64,000 bases of DNA, from NCBI GenBank assembly GCA_907163375.1, contig CAJQUW010007294.1, positions 1 through 64,000 on the forward strand, read 5' to 3'. The notes under the pieces were generated by a model. That model saw only the letters and a program-made list of their open reading frames with translations, was not told the origin of the DNA and searched no databases. Source of the stretch: Prostheceraeus crozeri. Its lineage: Eukaryota; Platyhelminthes; Polycladida; Euryleptidae. Made by a program: the position numbers and the translations under genes. Positions 44,088-53,817 of the stretch are shown here, in pieces; position 1 is the stretch's first letter; the number at the start of each line of letters is the position of its first letter.

Positions 44088-46400
44088 GTGAGTAGAATTC
44101 ACACAGACAATTAATCTTCTAATGATTGAAGTTATGGTCTGATTTCTCCGAAGCATCTTCTGAACAATGACGTTTGACGTTGAATTTGAAGGCATGATCT
44201 GATTTACGAATGCTAAGTTTTTCCTCCCATTTTTCCATAGTTTGGTCTGCATTAGGGTATCAAGGTAGGCTGAAGTACTTGCATATGGGCCTCTAATCCC
44301 AGACTTGTTTCATGTTTCATTTTTTCATTGCACTTGCAGTTTCGTGTCTATTTGAAACTTGGATTGTTTAATCCCCTTAAGCCCTTGAATTACTGCATGT
44401 ATGTTCGCTGAAGATTCCCCTATCTTGCTGTTGGAAAAGTGCACCTATACAGGCCTGGTTTGTGGCAACGTGAATGTCGAATTGTATGAGGCCAAAGCAC
44501 TGACTTTTACCGACTTATCAATAATGAATACTATCAATCAATCAACATTCTGTCAACTTCAAAGCATATTTTGAATAGAATAATAAGATGCTTGCATCCT
44601 CAGATAAAAAATGAGAACATCAGCAGACTTAGTTCATCACTTAACATCAACACAACTTCCTATTTAAACTTCAGCCATACCCGGAGTAAATTTGAGATGT
44701 TTGTACGCAATTCAACAACAATATTTTGATAGTATAGATCTATAGATCTGTTCAACTGAAGGTGCAACTTAATATTGAGTGATTTTATTTACATTTTGTT
44801 TTCAAAAAGCATCGTTTACTTATAGCTGCTTGCATTCAAAATCAAATGAAATGCCAGTAATGTGTTAAAAAAATTAAGAATATTAACGTAGTATATTAAT
44901 GCAGCTCTCTCATATTTTTGCTATTTCTATTGATTTGGTAAAGAAAAACTTTGATATCATTTTTTGTTGTTTATAATTTGAAATTATTGAAATAATTGAA
45001 TTTTTCAATCTTTTTACGCACAAAAATTAATGTAATTTGTCAACATATATTTCGCCGATCCGGCCTAGTCAAATTTTTCAATTTTTGACTTAGGAGTTCT
45101 TTATATCGCAATTGACAAGGCCAGATCGGCGAAATATATATTGACAAATTACATTAATTTTTGTGCATAGAAAGACTGAAAAATAACATTGTTTCAATAA
45201 TTTCATCTTTCATCTTTCGTATTTGTATTAATAAAAGACGCTACAAAACGGGCACAGTTTTTTAACTACAAACTGAAATATTTAATGCCACAAATCAATA
45301 TCGGCCTCGCGTCGTCGCTATCCTTTCCTATTTTGTAAACTGTCATTCTTTTCAATTAATGCTAATTTTGCCAGACTGATCAGAATTTTTAAATCCATAC
45401 AAAATGCACTTCTCCCAACGAAAGTTAGTGACCTTTAGAAATAAGAAAACCCTTACTTACCTCACTTGTATGATTCTAAGCATTGAAAATACCTCAAATA
45501 GGGGCTTGCTAAAATAATAATAATAATAGTAATAGGTCTTTTGCGAAATGTCGCATATCGCTTGCAAATGCTACTAAGGAAGAGAGAAAAGGAAAATTCA
45601 GTTTGAAAAGTTAGTGTGGATCATTCGATTGATGAATGTCATTCCATGTTCGCACTAATAGTCATTTTCTGCAGCCGGTGTAGCCTTGGTTCCTTTGGTG
45701 TGCAGTTACAGGCAGTAATTGTCGGTGCAGCATGTGCTCCTTTTGGATAGAGTTAAAGTTTGTTTATCCAAATTGCATATCCCATTCCCCTTGACTATCT
45801 ACATGTATAAAAGCCTACAATGTTTTTCAATCAAAAATTTGAAATTCATTTTCTGTATACATGTAGCCTATATTTTTACTGACGATCACCGTAGTTGAAT
45901 TCCCAAAATATTAATTTAAAATTATGTCGAGCCAAGGCATACTCACTCATTCACAAAGCCATATGAGTATTTTTTGAACTAATATGCTTAGTCATCAACC
46001 AAAATTAACCTTTGCATGAATATAGTAGACCTGAGTGTATAATAATAATGGTTTTATTGCATTTCACACAAGATTCAGCCATGGCGAGTATGTAAAGAGA
46101 GTGACAGAACACAAGTGAGCTGAAGTTAACTTTATTAATGATAACTTGAAACGTTGGGTCAGAGTTTTGATTTTATGATGAAAAGTGCCATAGAGAAGTC
46201 AGTATCTCGAAGAGGTTTTGTCATAGATGATATGTAGTGGATGTTGAGGGTACAATGCCTTTTTGGCTAGACGATAGGCAATCAAATCGCAGTAGTCAGA
46301 GTTGAGTTCATATTCGCAAATATGAGTGTCCGGAAATGGAAATATGCTAATACCTGCCAACAGAAGCTGTTTTTCAAACAGCAGCCATGCCCAGGCTTGC
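44088..46400. other. Gene-free stretch with a MITE
   Basis: AT-rich DNA downstream of the last Ig exon. Apart from the MITE at 44980-45204 and short ATA/ATT repeats near 45520 and 46040, which may be tails of retroelement fragments, nothing is recognised. Confidence 0.5.
44980..45204. mobile_element. Hairpin MITE
   Basis: Inverted arms of about 86 bases (44980-45065 and 45119-45204) match except at a few places and share ACAAAAATTAATGTAATTTG and ATATTTCGCCGATC. The loop is about 53 bases. It is too short to code. Family unknown. Confidence 0.8.
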
Positions 46401-46413
46401 CGTGGATATGGAG

Positions 46414-46435
46414 ATCCATAGAGATCTCTATGGAT
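46414..46435. repeat. Perfect 22-bp palindrome
   Basis: ATCCATAGAGA followed by its exact reverse complement. Isolated, in non-coding DNA; could be a binding site or a remnant. Confidence 0.9.
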
Positions 46436-46459
46436 GGAAATCGAAATTTTTCAAAGATC

Positions 46460-47030
46460 CAGGGATTTCGCGGAGATTTTATTATAATAATGATAATATC
46501 TTTATTAGTCTCACAAAGGAACAATCGGTGAGAGCTTTACAATAAAAACCTAGCGCTGTGCTTGCGTAGGGTCACAAAAAGTAATCGGGAGAAGGCAGGA
46601 CATAAACACGCCACACTGCGTTGCAAGCACGCAAGCGATGTAGAGACAATGTGCAGGCGATAGCGGCGACAGAATTCTAAGAAGGGATAAATGTACAATT
46701 GGAAGTCGGAGGCGAGACGATGACTACGCATTGACGGCTGAGGAAGGTTGCAAAATGGAAGGAAAAGTCCTGTAAATATAACCGTATATAGCGTTGTAAA
46801 TTAAATCATAAACGCTGTAGTCCGGAAAGCGAATGTCGAAATCACACAAGCAAGTAAGTCGAAGCAGGTGACGATATAATCTGAATATATACAGCAGCAG
46901 ATATCATTATGACGAAGAAAGCGGCATACTTAAGAAAGCTGAGGCAGCAAAGCAGATAAGCAAGCCGCAGATAGGAGCTGTCCGTCAGCACGGCAGCCTG
47001 TCTAAGTGACGAATAAAAATATTAATAAAT
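46460..47030 (-). mobile_element. LINE 3'-end remnant
   Basis: On the minus strand the frame MRSHRLASDFQLYIYPFLEF (46731-46537) looks like the C-terminal part of a CR1/L2 reverse transcriptase. It runs into AATAAAGATATTATCATTAT, an ATT-type tail. Weak evidence; badly decayed. Confidence 0.35.
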
Positions 47031-47039
47031 AAATTTTGA

Positions 47040-47930
47040 TGTATGATGCTATATGCTATCGTGATGACTTGAAATTTATGTCAACCAGAAGTAATAGCTC
47101 CTCTTCACAGGCATCTTCAGACCTTAAACATACTCTTCACGCATTTGATATTTGGAGCAAAATGTGACAATAGAAGATTCCTATGCAAAAAAGCTTGCTG
47201 TTTACTGTTGGAGATCGATATGCACCCTTTGTCAACTGTCATCTTGACAACGTATCCCTGAAAAATTCAGTAACTGTGAAAGACGTAGGCTTTTTGATCT
47301 CATCAGATCTCAGATTTAGTGATCACTGAGCGCGTCAGCTAATCCGCTTATGCCAGGGCATATTGCATCCTAAAATCTTCGTTTGCCACAACTCCTGCAT
47401 CATAATGAAAGCCTTTGTTGTCTTTGTTCGTCCTCTATTTGGAGTATGGAAGTGTCATCTTTTCACCGTACCTCAAACGCGACATTTCCCGTATTGAGCC
47501 TGTTCAAAGATTCTTTACCCGCATTGCTTGTAAACGCTCTGGTATTAAGTATAGCCTAATAACTACTCTGATAGATTACAGCTGTAAAAGTTAAAATCAC
47601 TAGAACTTGGGCGTATTTTTTATTAGATTTGTATTTCTTGTATAAACTGCACAATAGCTGCACTAAAAGTAACAATAAACTGCACTTGTCGCTCAACTCT
47701 CTCTTTACCACGTACCTTTCATCTCACATTACTCGCGGTCAATCACGTAACAGCTGTCAGATTGTACCAGTCTGAAAAGTTTATTCGAACTATCTTAGTG
47801 GACTGTTTTTCTTCCGTCTCATCAAAATGTGGAATTCATTGAACGATTCATTTGTGAAAGATCCAACCTTCGTGAATTTCAAGAACATGCAGACTCGAAT
47901 ATGTTGATCTCAGTGAATTTTGCTCATACT
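47040..47930 (+). mobile_element. LINE remnant, C-terminal reverse transcriptase
   Basis: Pieces in shifting frames: DDLKFMSTRSNSSSSQASSD, SVTVKDVGFLISSDLRFSDH, PYLKRDISRIEPVQRFFTRIAC and RLIKMWNSLNDSFVKDPTF. These follow the order of the CR1-type RT after the catalytic site. Several frameshifts and stops; inactive. The open frame 47829-48062 is a shadow of its last part. Confidence 0.65.
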
Positions 47931-48062
47931 ATGACCGTTAATAAGTACTTTTGTATAGAATTATGTAACATGAATGTTTTACTTGATGATGAATATTTAT
48001 TTACATACATGGCTTTGTTTGGTGATGACTCTCATCATTATGAAGATCATGAAGAGACTTAA

Positions 48063-48856
48063 TTCCATTGATCCGTGTGAATTGTTACATTAACAGTTAT
48101 ATTAGATGGTAAACATTTTCGTTCCTTTGTTTCATTGTGAAGACTCCCACACAGTGAATTTTGATGATGTCATGGTCACTCTGTAAATTTGTAAATAATA
48201 TGTCACATGTGTTTTGTATATTATGGTAAACTTTGGGTATACACATTTTGAGTTATGTGTAATCAACGCTTGCTTGTAAGTGCCCTTGCGGCCATTGCTT
48301 TGCTTTGTCTGTTTTACTTCAGAATATACATTTATGTCTTATGACTTATAGTAGCTGAGCACAGAAGGATAAGGATAACGGATGAATCTCAGGCATTTAC
48401 CAAATCACTCAATAGGCTACTATTCACTACTCAAATTAGGCGATAATCCACCGGTCATCGAACTTATCATTCCGGAGCTTTGAAATGTATAAAACAATTT
48501 GCTTTATCAAAAAGATGTGAATTTTACATTTCTATTCCCAATAGAGATAGACTTGACTGTTTGACCCAATATTAGCCTATTCGATGATACGGAAGGCTGA
48601 TAAGGTTGCACAAAATTCGCTTGCGATTTTCATGTTCTAAGGAGATATGTATTTTATCTAATATAGTACATGTAGTTGTAAACGACGCTTAAAGTTGGTC
48701 CACAATTCGTTTCATGGCTTTTTATGTGGAATTTCATGAACATCGATAATCTCTTAAATCTCTTCTTAAGCCAAAGTTTATTCTCTCGTGCAAATGTGGC
48801 CAACTGACTACTGGCCATCGAGAACTTTATCACCCATTTTGAGAACAACTACCGTT
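48063..48856. other. Gene-free stretch before the Polinton
   Basis: Non-coding host DNA. Nothing recognised. Confidence 0.5.
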
Positions 48857-49400
48857 AGTAATGGACAAAAGACCGTTCCAGGACACCATAAAATCAAAAA
48901 AATTAGTACTTTTAAAAACGACATAAATTCATGAATTTAGTCCCTTTTTCAGGTTTTTAAGACCTAAATTCATGAATTTAGTCCATTCAAAAAGTACCAT
49001 TTTTTCAAAAATGGCATTTTTAAAAACGACATAAATTCATGAATTTGAACCCTTTTTCAGGTTATGAAGACCTAAATTCATAAATCGGCTAAAGCCAGAG
49101 GAGCTTCGCTCCGATTTGGGCGTTTTTAAAAATACCCAATTTTCAAATTTTTCAAAATCTCAAATTTGAGAATTACAATCGGGCGAAGCCCTAGAACCTT
49201 CGGTTCGATTTTCACCCTTAAAATCATGACCGTTCCAGGACACCGAAAATCAGAAAAGTTAAGAATCTCAAAATTTGTGAATTACAATTTTCTCGCTTAA
49301 ATCATGACCGTTCTAGGACACCGAAAATTATAAAAGTTAAGAATCTCAAATTTGTGATTATGTCATTTTTCAGGTTTTTAAAATATATCATGTGACTAAA
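48857..49400. repeat. Left terminal region of the Polinton with internal repeats
   Basis: Contains GACCGTTCCAGGACACC three times (about 48871, 49228, 49309, the last with one change). A segment of about 100 bp (ACGACATAAATTCATGAATTT to AAGACCTAAATTCAT) occurs twice. The palindrome AAATTCATGAATTT is included. Mini-hairpins GGAGC-TTC-GCTCC (49100-49112), GGGC-GAA-GCCC (49181-49191) and GAACC-TTC-GGTTC (49194-49206) are also present. Confidence 0.75.
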
Positions 49401-49415
49401 AATATTTCTTTAAAA

Positions 49416-49724
49416 ATGGAAGGAACAAAAATGGAAGGAACTTCAGAAATGGATGAAACCTCAAGAATATATCCTTCGTTATCTCAATTAAAAATAAGTG
49501 AATTAAATATTGAAAAACACAAAGATAGAGTACGTTATATGAAAGATAAGGAATCCCAATTATTATTAAGATTAGAACATTATAATAAATTAAGAAAGAG
49601 ATGGAGTAAAGTTAAGAATGTAACACAAGGAATTGGCATATTCTTAACAATAAGTTTAGGTACGTTAACAATTGTTATATCATCTGGCGTTCTTACAATT
49701 CCACTAGTTGCTGCAGCTTTGTGA
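49416..49724 (+). CDS. Small membrane protein of the Polinton
   Basis: 102 residues from the start at 49416, chosen because TTTAAAAATG fits the A-rich start context of the other genes here; an ATG 24 bases upstream is possible. It has a charged helical middle (LRLEHYNKLRKRWSKVKNV) and a C-terminal hydrophobic segment (GIFLTISLGTLTIVISSG and on), so a tail-anchored membrane protein is likely. Function unknown. A possible role in membrane interaction or release is inference only. A 7-bp stem with a 5-base loop (49726-49744) follows the stop. Confidence 0.7.
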   Translation: MEGTKMEGTSEMDETSRIYPSLSQLKISELNIEKHKDRVRYMKDKESQLLLRLEHYNKLRKRWSKVKNVTQGIGIFLTISLGTLTIVISSGVLTIPLVAAAL

Positions 49725-49878
49725 TACAATTAGATTTTAGTTGTACGTTAGGGAAGTTGTTTTAATTCAAGCACGTCAGCACAATCACATGACGCCAAAG
49801 CATCTGGCAGCTGTTTTCAATTCTCTCTCTCTCCTGTCATTGTTCCGTGTGCGCTAGAAAGCAAAGTTCTCATTTGAA

Positions 49879-50577
49879 ATGTCTTCCGTCAGCAAACTAG
49901 AGAGAGAATTTTGTTGCTTCGTGGATCAAGTTGTGCCTCTTATTTCACCAGACCATATGGATTTCTTCAAAACGATAACAGCAAATTTTATCAATGAATC
50001 ACTAAGAAAAAAACAGAAGACGAGTGGAAACGAAGAAGATAAAAAGAGAGAAGTGTTTGAAATAATCCGAGATTCATTCAAGGATGTTGACAGCAGCAAT
50101 TTACCTGTAATTCTCGAGAAAAAGGATATTATAAGTACATCATCGTGCATATCTTCATTGAATAAACTCATTGGTTTTGAGAAAATTACACATCGGAATC
50201 TTCTACGCTGCTATGTTTTACAAGGAGAAGTGCTTCAGCGACTTAAGTTATTGTCTAAAATGAATTATACAAAATTCGTGAAAGAGTTGAATGAGACTCA
50301 TAACATTAAATTTTCACGTTCATATATAACATTATTAATCAAATTGTTCAAAATGTCAAGACATTATCCAAATTTAGCTAATTCCTCCTTATCGATTCAT
50401 TTTGTGATGAAGCATTTTACATATCTGGAAGATTTCATTGATCATGAGAAAGAAGAAGAAAAGCGAAGATTAGCGGAATCCATATTTGATTCACCCAATG
50501 TGCAACAAACTGAACAACAACCTACTGGTCTAACGCAGGAATTTGAAGACTTGGAAATGTTGGACTCTACTTCATAA
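49879..50577 (+). CDS. Unknown 232-aa Polinton protein
   Basis: Starts MSSVSKLEREFCCFVDQVVP, lysine-rich, predicted mostly helical, with an acidic C-terminal tail. No domain or catalytic motif is recognised. The upstream region is less AT-rich than the rest of the element. The last six codons and stop (ATGTTGGACTCTACTTCATAA) form the beginning of the 113-bp tandem repeat that follows. It could be an early or regulatory protein by position at the left end; this is a guess. Confidence 0.7.
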   Translation: MSSVSKLEREFCCFVDQVVPLISPDHMDFFKTITANFINESLRKKQKTSGNEEDKKREVFEIIRDSFKDVDSSNLPVILEKKDIISTSSCISSLNKLIGFEKITHRNLLRCYVLQGEVLQRLKLLSKMNYTKFVKELNETHNIKFSRSYITLLIKLFKMSRHYPNLANSSLSIHFVMKHFTYLEDFIDHEKEEEKRRLAESIFDSPNVQQTEQQPTGLTQEFEDLEMLDSTS

Positions 50578-51227
50578 GTAACAAGTAGTAACATTTATTG
50601 CAACTTATTTGACTGGAGACTGAAAAGTGACAACATTGTTGGCAATTTGGATTTCTGTTTTTCATATAAATGTTGGACTCTACTTCATAAGTAACAAGTA
50701 GTAACATTTATTGCAACTTATTTGACTGGAGACTGAAAAGTGACAACATTGTTGGCAATTTGGATTTCTGTTTTTCATATAAATGTTGGACTCTACTTCA
50801 TAAGTAACAAGTAGTAACATTTATTGCAACTTATTTGACTGGAGACTGAAAAGTGACAACATTGTTGGCAATTTGGATTTCTGTTTTTCATATAAATGTT
50901 GGACTCTACTTCATAAGTAACAAGTAGTAACATTTATTGCAACTTATTTGACTGGAGACTGAAAAGTGACAACATTGTTGGCAATTTGGATTTCTGTTTT
51001 TCATATAAATGTTGGACTCTACTTCATAAGTAACAAGTAGTAACATTTATTGCAACTTATTTGACTGGAGACTGAAAAGTGACAACATTGTTGGCAATTT
51101 GGATTTCTGTTTTTCATATAAATGTTGGACTCTACTTCATAAGTAACAAGTAGTAACATTTATTGCAACTTATTTGACTGGAGACTGAAAAGTGACATTT
51201 TCAAATTGGATTTTTGTTTCATTTAAA
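50558..51227 (+). repeat. 113-bp tandem repeat between two genes, about 5.9 copies
   Basis: TGGACTCTAC recurs at 50561, 50674, 50787, 50900, 51013 and 51126, exactly 113 apart and identical over full copies. Each unit starts with the last six codons and stop of the upstream gene and ends with TTTTCATATAAATG. The final unit is shortened and becomes the leader of the protease gene (TTTCATTTAAAATG). Each unit holds the mini-hairpin CAAC-ATT-GTTG. Confidence 0.95.
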
Positions 51228-51650
51228 ATGACTGACCTGATCGAGTTTTTTAAATTATATGGAACAGACACAACAACGAATTTTGATCTAAAGAAAATCG
51301 CACATCAATTGGGAATAAAGAATTTTCATGTCCTAATGAGAGACGAATTACAATTGATCAAAAATAAGCCAACTGTAAATTTCATAACGAATCTTCACAC
51401 TTCAGACCAAAACGGCGTACATTTGTCAGCAGGTATCTTTAGTAAAAACGGAGATAATTATTATTTTGACTCATACGGACTTCCACCTACAAATGAAGTA
51501 AAAGAATTACTTGGAACGGGAACATACAATACGTTTCAAATTCAAACACCAGGCACTACCTATTGTGGACAATTATGTTTATACGTTTTATTTAAATTAC
51601 AAAAAGGAGTACCATTTCTAGATATTATGTTAGAGTTAAACAATCTATAA
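51228..51650 (+). CDS. Adenovirus-type cysteine protease
   Basis: 140 residues from 51228 (TTTAAAATG context; an in-frame ATG at 51192 lies in the repeat leader). Family C48/C5 protease that cleaves capsid precursors during maturation. GVHLSAGIF supplies the catalytic His (about residue 65), YYFDSYGLPPTNEV the conserved Asp-Ser-Tyr-Gly-Pro segment (about 79-91) and TYCGQLCLYVLF the nucleophile Cys (about 113). The usual Trp after His is Leu here. Length is normal for Polinton proteases. A hairpin AGC-GAA-GCT (51655-51663) follows directly; the gene converges on the integrase. Confidence 0.9.
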   Translation: MTDLIEFFKLYGTDTTTNFDLKKIAHQLGIKNFHVLMRDELQLIKNKPTVNFITNLHTSDQNGVHLSAGIFSKNGDNYYFDSYGLPPTNEVKELLGTGTYNTFQIQTPGTTYCGQLCLYVLFKLQKGVPFLDIMLELNNL

Positions 51651-51675
51651 CTCAAGCGAAGCTAGCTAAAGCGCC

Positions 51676-51685
51676 ACCTAAAGGT
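51676..51685 (-). terminator. Mini-hairpin at the integrase 3' end
   Basis: ACCT-AA-AGGT, touching the integrase stop codon. Together with AGC-GAA-GCT (51655-51663) after the protease it forms the convergent gene border. Confidence 0.4.
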
Positions 51686-53004
51686 TAAAGCTCTGTTTTC
51701 TGTAATTCATTTTGATAAAAACGGCCTCTGATATCCTCATTATCTAAATCTTTAATTTCATAAGTAATCGGATAACTTTGATTTATTTTGCAAACTTCAA
51801 ATATTTCTTTAGTCCAATAACCAACAAAGCCTTTTTCAAATTTGTTCTTATATTTAAATATTCTAACTCTATCTCCAATTTTAAATTTCGGCTTAAGTTT
51901 CTGCAAATTCGGATTACTCTCATTGGAATAATTATTCTCGAATATTTTCTTTCGTATTAAATCAGGGTCGTCAGAAGCATTCTTTGGAGTTTCTTCAATA
52001 CCAGAATGAACTTTATTATTGTACTGCTCTACAATTCCTGGTAATATTTTTAACCATTTCTGATTTCCTTGCTGAGTAAATTTCTTGAAAATTTTATTTT
52101 TTAACGTCCGATTGAATCTTTCTATCACTACGGCCTTCCCTGCATTTTCAGTTGAATAAACAGTTTCAAATAGTGGCTGAACGTTTCGGTTATAAAATTC
52201 CGATCCTTTATCAACAAACAATTTTTTTGGCTTTCTATTACTTTCTTTAAAGATTTCTTCAAACGCATATTTAACTGATAGACCACTTTTATTTTTTAAA
52301 GGCTTTACCCAAGCATATCGTGTATATAAATCTATAACGGTCAATGCGTATTTGTAGTCCCTTTCATTCGGCATATGAATAAGATCAGCACTCCAAATAT
52401 CATCTTTATTAAATACTTTTACTTTCAATAAATATTTCGGCTTTCTGTATTCCTTATGAATTTCAGATGCATAAACGTCTGAATTATGATTTTCATTTAA
52501 ACCCTGACCGAATAATATTTTAGCTTGTAAAGCTTTCTTAACAAACATTCTTTCAATTTTTTCTCTAAATGTAGGATTTTGAATACTATCTAATTCTTGA
52601 ATCATCTTCTTATCAGCTGCATGTCGAGAACTTAGATCATGATTTCGATAAGCCAAATCATGCCTGTAAGCTGCGGCATCTACTCTATTTATCGGTTCTT
52701 CACCTGGTTTCGGATTATTATTCTCATCTAGTCTTATATCTAATCGAGTTCCTGGACCGGTATATGAATGACCAGGAAGATGTTTTTCTTTCGAATATTT
52801 ACTCCAAATAAATCCAGGAAAGTTTTCTAATGTTTTTTGTATGTCACCACCGTAGGTAGTAGCCAAACTTTGTTTGTCGTCGTTACCTTCATAAATTTTA
52901 CAATTTGAGTTTTTATTTTTGTTTAATAGATAATTTAATAAATCTAAATTAGCAATTTTTAATTTAATTAAATTTTCTGAATTTGTGGAATTTGTGGTAT
53001 CCAT
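51685..53004 (-). CDS. Integrase with N-terminal phospholipase A2-like domain
   Basis: Start taken at 53004 (CTTTAAAAATGG context); the frame is open to an ATG at 53061. Residues about 75-170 resemble the parvovirus VP1 phospholipase A2: YTGPGTRLD (calcium loop), PINRVDAAAYRHDLAYRN (HD catalytic pair) and SSRHAADKKMIQELDSI. From about 200 a retroviral-type integrase core follows with WSADLIHM, VDKGSEFYN and VIERFNRTLKN, the D-D-E triad. A C-terminal SH3-like region (KIGDRVRIFKYKNKFEKGFV) ends the protein. Integrase inserts the element DNA. PLA2 domains help parvoviruses breach endosomal membranes. I see no HHCC zinc finger in the usual N-terminal place. Confidence 0.9.
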   Translation of the reverse strand: MDTTNSTNSENLIKLKIANLDLLNYLLNKNKNSNCKIYEGNDDKQSLATTYGGDIQKTLENFPGFIWSKYSKEKHLPGHSYTGPGTRLDIRLDENNNPKPGEEPINRVDAAAYRHDLAYRNHDLSSRHAADKKMIQELDSIQNPTFREKIERMFVKKALQAKILFGQGLNENHNSDVYASEIHKEYRKPKYLLKVKVFNKDDIWSADLIHMPNERDYKYALTVIDLYTRYAWVKPLKNKSGLSVKYAFEEIFKESNRKPKKLFVDKGSEFYNRNVQPLFETVYSTENAGKAVVIERFNRTLKNKIFKKFTQQGNQKWLKILPGIVEQYNNKVHSGIEETPKNASDDPDLIRKKIFENNYSNESNPNLQKLKPKFKIGDRVRIFKYKNKFEKGFVGYWTKEIFEVCKINQSYPITYEIKDLDNEDIRGRFYQNELQKTEL

Positions 53005-53053
53005 TTTTAAAGATAAAAAACTTTTAAAAGATAAAATAAAAGTTTTACCGAAA

Positions 53054-53097
53054 AGAACCAAAGGTTCTGAGGCTTTAGCCGATCGGAGCGAAGCTCC
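53054..53097 (-). terminator. Two mini-hairpins after the pX-like gene
   Basis: AGAACC-AAA-GGTTCT (53054-53068) and GGAGC-GAA-GCTCC (53085-53097) lie 9 to 52 bases beyond the stop of the minus-strand gene ending at 53106. They supply stems of 6 and 5 bp. Confidence 0.5.
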
Positions 53098-53105
53098 TCA
53101 GGTTA

Positions 53106-53648
53106 TTACCTTATCATACTAGGACTTAGATATATTCCAGAACCATCTTTAGTTTCTTTAATTTCAATTAAATCATCAACATTGTGGAGAATATTTTTAA
53201 GAACTCGTTTTCCTTCATCAACTAATTTTAATTTACTAATAAAATTATCTACTACTCCTTTTCCTTCGGGCGAAGCCCTGGAAGACATCTCTGTTGACCC
53301 ATGAACCGATGTCCCTTCACCCCTAGCAACTTTCTCTAACTCTCTGTTATGACGTTTTTGTTCTTCTAATGCTGCCTTCTCTGATTTATTTTTATTTACT
53401 GCTTGGACAATACCAGCTGTCCCACCTGCAACACTTCCTGCAGCTGCTATGCCTCCTATTATTAGTGGAATTAATGGGAGAATCCCGCCATTCTTTTCTT
53501 CTTGTAATTGAATATTCTCTATCATTGGTTTACTTATGTAATACTTTTTTTTATTAATAGTAATAGTTTTAGGGGTATTTTTGTCAACAATATTACGTAA
53601 TTTTAATTCAACAGTTTTATTATTAATATTACTTTTCGCTTGCGACAT
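53106..53648 (-). CDS. Minor virion protein, adenovirus pX/pVI-like
   Basis: 180 residues. N-terminal half lysine-rich; residues about 54-85 are GGILPLIPLIIGGIAAAGSV and on to GIVQAV, a glycine-rich hydrophobic stretch typical of Polinton and adenovirus pX/pVI-type proteins, which are packaged and can disturb membranes. A basic helical region follows. Residues about 121-130 (MSSRASPEGK) are encoded by a GC-rich hairpin repeat also found elsewhere in the element. Lies between integrase and capsid genes. Assignment rests on the hydrophobic segment and position. Confidence 0.7.
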   Translation of the reverse strand: MSQAKSNINNKTVELKLRNIVDKNTPKTITINKKKYYISKPMIENIQLQEEKNGGILPLIPLIIGGIAAAGSVAGGTAGIVQAVNKNKSEKAALEEQKRHNRELEKVARGEGTSVHGSTEMSSRASPEGKGVVDNFISKLKLVDEGKRVLKNILHNVDDLIEIKETKDGSGIYLSPSMIR

Positions 53649-53796
53649 TTTTAATAAAAAATTTTAAGTTAAGAATTTAAAGTTATCAAAAAATTTAAAT
53701 CTATTCTAGTTATGAAAAAATTTTTAGTTAAGAATTTTTAAGTTAACAAAAATTTTAATCTATTCTAGTTATGAAAAAAATTTTAATTAACCTATC
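53649..53796. repeat. Two diverged direct repeats upstream of the pX-like gene
   Basis: Two copies of about 67 bp sharing AGTTAAGAATTT and ATCTATTCTAGTTATGAAAA. They lie between the capsid gene 3' end and the pX-like gene start and may hold its promoter. Confidence 0.6.
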
Positions 53797-53809
53797 GGAC
53801 CAAAGGTCC
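53797..53809 (-). terminator. Mini-hairpin after the capsid gene
   Basis: GGACC-AAA-GGTCC, nine bases beyond the capsid stop codon. Confidence 0.5.
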
Positions 53810-53817
53810 TAAGGTTA

